In this document: positions 5,648-6,096 of the stretch, one piece after another
How the letters are laid out: each line of letters starts with the position of its first letter
Position numbering within the stretch: the first letter of the stretch is position 1
Assembly (NCBI GenBank): GCA_025463105.1
Contig: JAOAPW010000438.1
Span: 1 to 6,096, forward strand
DNA from: Candidatus Acidiferrum typicum
GTDB taxonomy: Bacteria; Acidobacteriota; Terriglobia; Acidiferrales; UBA7541
DNA: 6,096 bases
Direction of reading: 5' to 3'
The notes under the pieces: generated by a model
Told to the model about the DNA's origin: nothing
Seen by the model: the letters and a program-made list of their open reading frames with translations, nothing else
The model's database searches: none
Position numbers and translations under genes: made by a program

Positions 5648-6055
5648 CTACCGAGTCGCCAGAATTGGCAACGAGGGCGCGGGCGCTTTTTTAGGAAGCT
5701 CAAACTCGCCGGGCTTGCAGCAAACTGCGTCAAGCGTCGAATAGTCGCGCCGCATATCAGGTCTTGTGCGCAAATGCTTCAAGGTTTCACTCAAGACAGA
5801 CGCTGCCACAGCGTCCTGCGGGATGACCAGGCGGTAATGCATCCAACGCCCCTGTCGCCGAGCCGCAGCGATGCCCGCGTGGCGCAAATAGGCCAGGTGG
5901 CGCGAGATTTTCGGCTGGCTGATCCCGAGGATTTCCACGAAATAACAAACGCAGATTTCTTTGTCGGCAATCAGGTTCAGGAGACGCAAACGCGTGGGAT
6001 CGGAGAGGGCACGAAACAGAAGATCGATCGCAAACGGTTTGGCTTTTTTCGGCAT
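5648..6055 (-). CDS. arsR: ArsR-family arsenic-responsive transcriptional repressor
   Basis: A 135-residue winged-helix metalloregulator that binds operator DNA as a dimer and releases it when As(III) or Sb(III) binds cysteines. The start is ATG 6055 (MPKKAKPFAIDLLFRALSDP); the frame is open upstream, but an ATG at 6067 would overlap the -10 box. Domains: the dimer helix and ALSDPTRLRLLNLI (residues 16-29), the metal-site motif EICVC (33-37; C35 and C37, equivalent to the ELCVC of E. coli ArsR), the DNA-recognition helix ISQPKISRHLAYLRHAGI (45-62) and the beta wing RRQGRWMHYRL (67-76). A further Cys pair, C112-C113, in a DAVCCKPGEF tail could complete a trigonal site or hold a second one; this is seen in some ArsR variants but is inference here. 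The C-terminus is Pro/Ala-rich. No other ars gene is in the window, so targets probably lie to the right, divergently transcribed. Confidence 0.92.
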   Translation of the reverse strand: MPKKAKPFAIDLLFRALSDPTRLRLLNLIADKEICVCYFVEILGISQPKISRHLAYLRHAGIAAARRQGRWMHYRLVIPQDAVAASVLSETLKHLRTRPDMRRDYSTLDAVCCKPGEFELPKKAPAPSLPILATR

Positions 6056-6065
6056 TTCCCAAAAC

Positions 6066-6094
6066 ATTATATATGGCTTGACAGATATGAGCAA
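6066..6094 (-). promoter_or_regulatory. arsR promoter
   Basis: On the minus strand TTGCTC (6094-6089) and a perfect TATAAT (6071-6066) are 17 bp apart. The -10 is ideal and the -35 keeps only the TTG. The expected start point, about 6059-6060, leaves only four or five bases before the ATG at 6055, so the mRNA is nearly leaderless; GGGA lies too close to the ATG to act as a normal Shine-Dalgarno. Confidence 0.55.
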
Positions 6095-6096
6095 GC
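6076..6096 (+). promoter_or_regulatory. Candidate ArsR operator and divergent -35 box
   Basis: The plus strand has a consensus TTGACA at 6078-6083 whose -10 would fall just past the window edge, which points to a divergent gene to the right. The same bases lie in an inverted repeat, GCTTG (6076-6080) and CAAGC (6092-6096), with an AT-rich centre containing ATAT, which is reasonable for an ArsR dimer site and overlaps the arsR promoter. A repressor bound here could block both directions. Confidence 0.4.

Overview
The window reads as a chromosomal segment from a moderately GC-rich Gram-negative soil-type bacterium, most likely an acidobacterium (Koribacter/Terriglobia-like). This assignment comes from remembered resemblance, not from a search. 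It rests on two gene products that look like acidobacterial families (the PilZ/coiled-coil protein and the 224-residue protein) and on short palindromes introduced by TTGTAG-like tags, a common kind of intergenic repeat in those genomes. No rRNA, tRNA, CRISPR array, transposase or phage gene is visible.

Layout, left to right; all six genes are on the minus strand. (1) Positions 1-149: the first 49 codons of a lipoprotein gene that continues past the left edge. (2) Positions 193-270: a pair of inverted tagged palindromes. (3) Positions 284-874 and 852-1526: a two-gene unit with a 23-bp overlap, encoding a cytoplasmic protein of unknown function and then a secreted protein with two copies of a GLRxG motif. 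(4) Positions 1599-2297: a GNAT acetyltransferase gene bracketed by inverted copies of one intergenic repeat. Its last dozen family-typical residues have been moved out of frame by an apparent one-base loss. (5) Positions 2295-5024: a very large gene for an N-terminal PilZ-like domain joined to about 700 residues of predicted coiled coil. Its upstream region can fold into a multi-stem RNA with competing pairings. (6) Positions 5203-5647: non-coding DNA rich in hairpins. (7) Positions 5648-6055: arsR, an arsenic-type metalloregulator, followed by its promoter and half of what looks like a divergent promoter that exits the window.

The genes do not form one obvious pathway. The arsR gene probably controls itself and a resistance gene to the right of the window. 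The 852-1526/284-874 pair is probably co-transcribed and translationally coupled. The PilZ/coiled-coil gene appears to be a single transcription unit with its own leader. The parts most worth following up are that gene with its leader, the frameshifted acetyltransferase inside inverted repeats, and the family of tagged palindromes.
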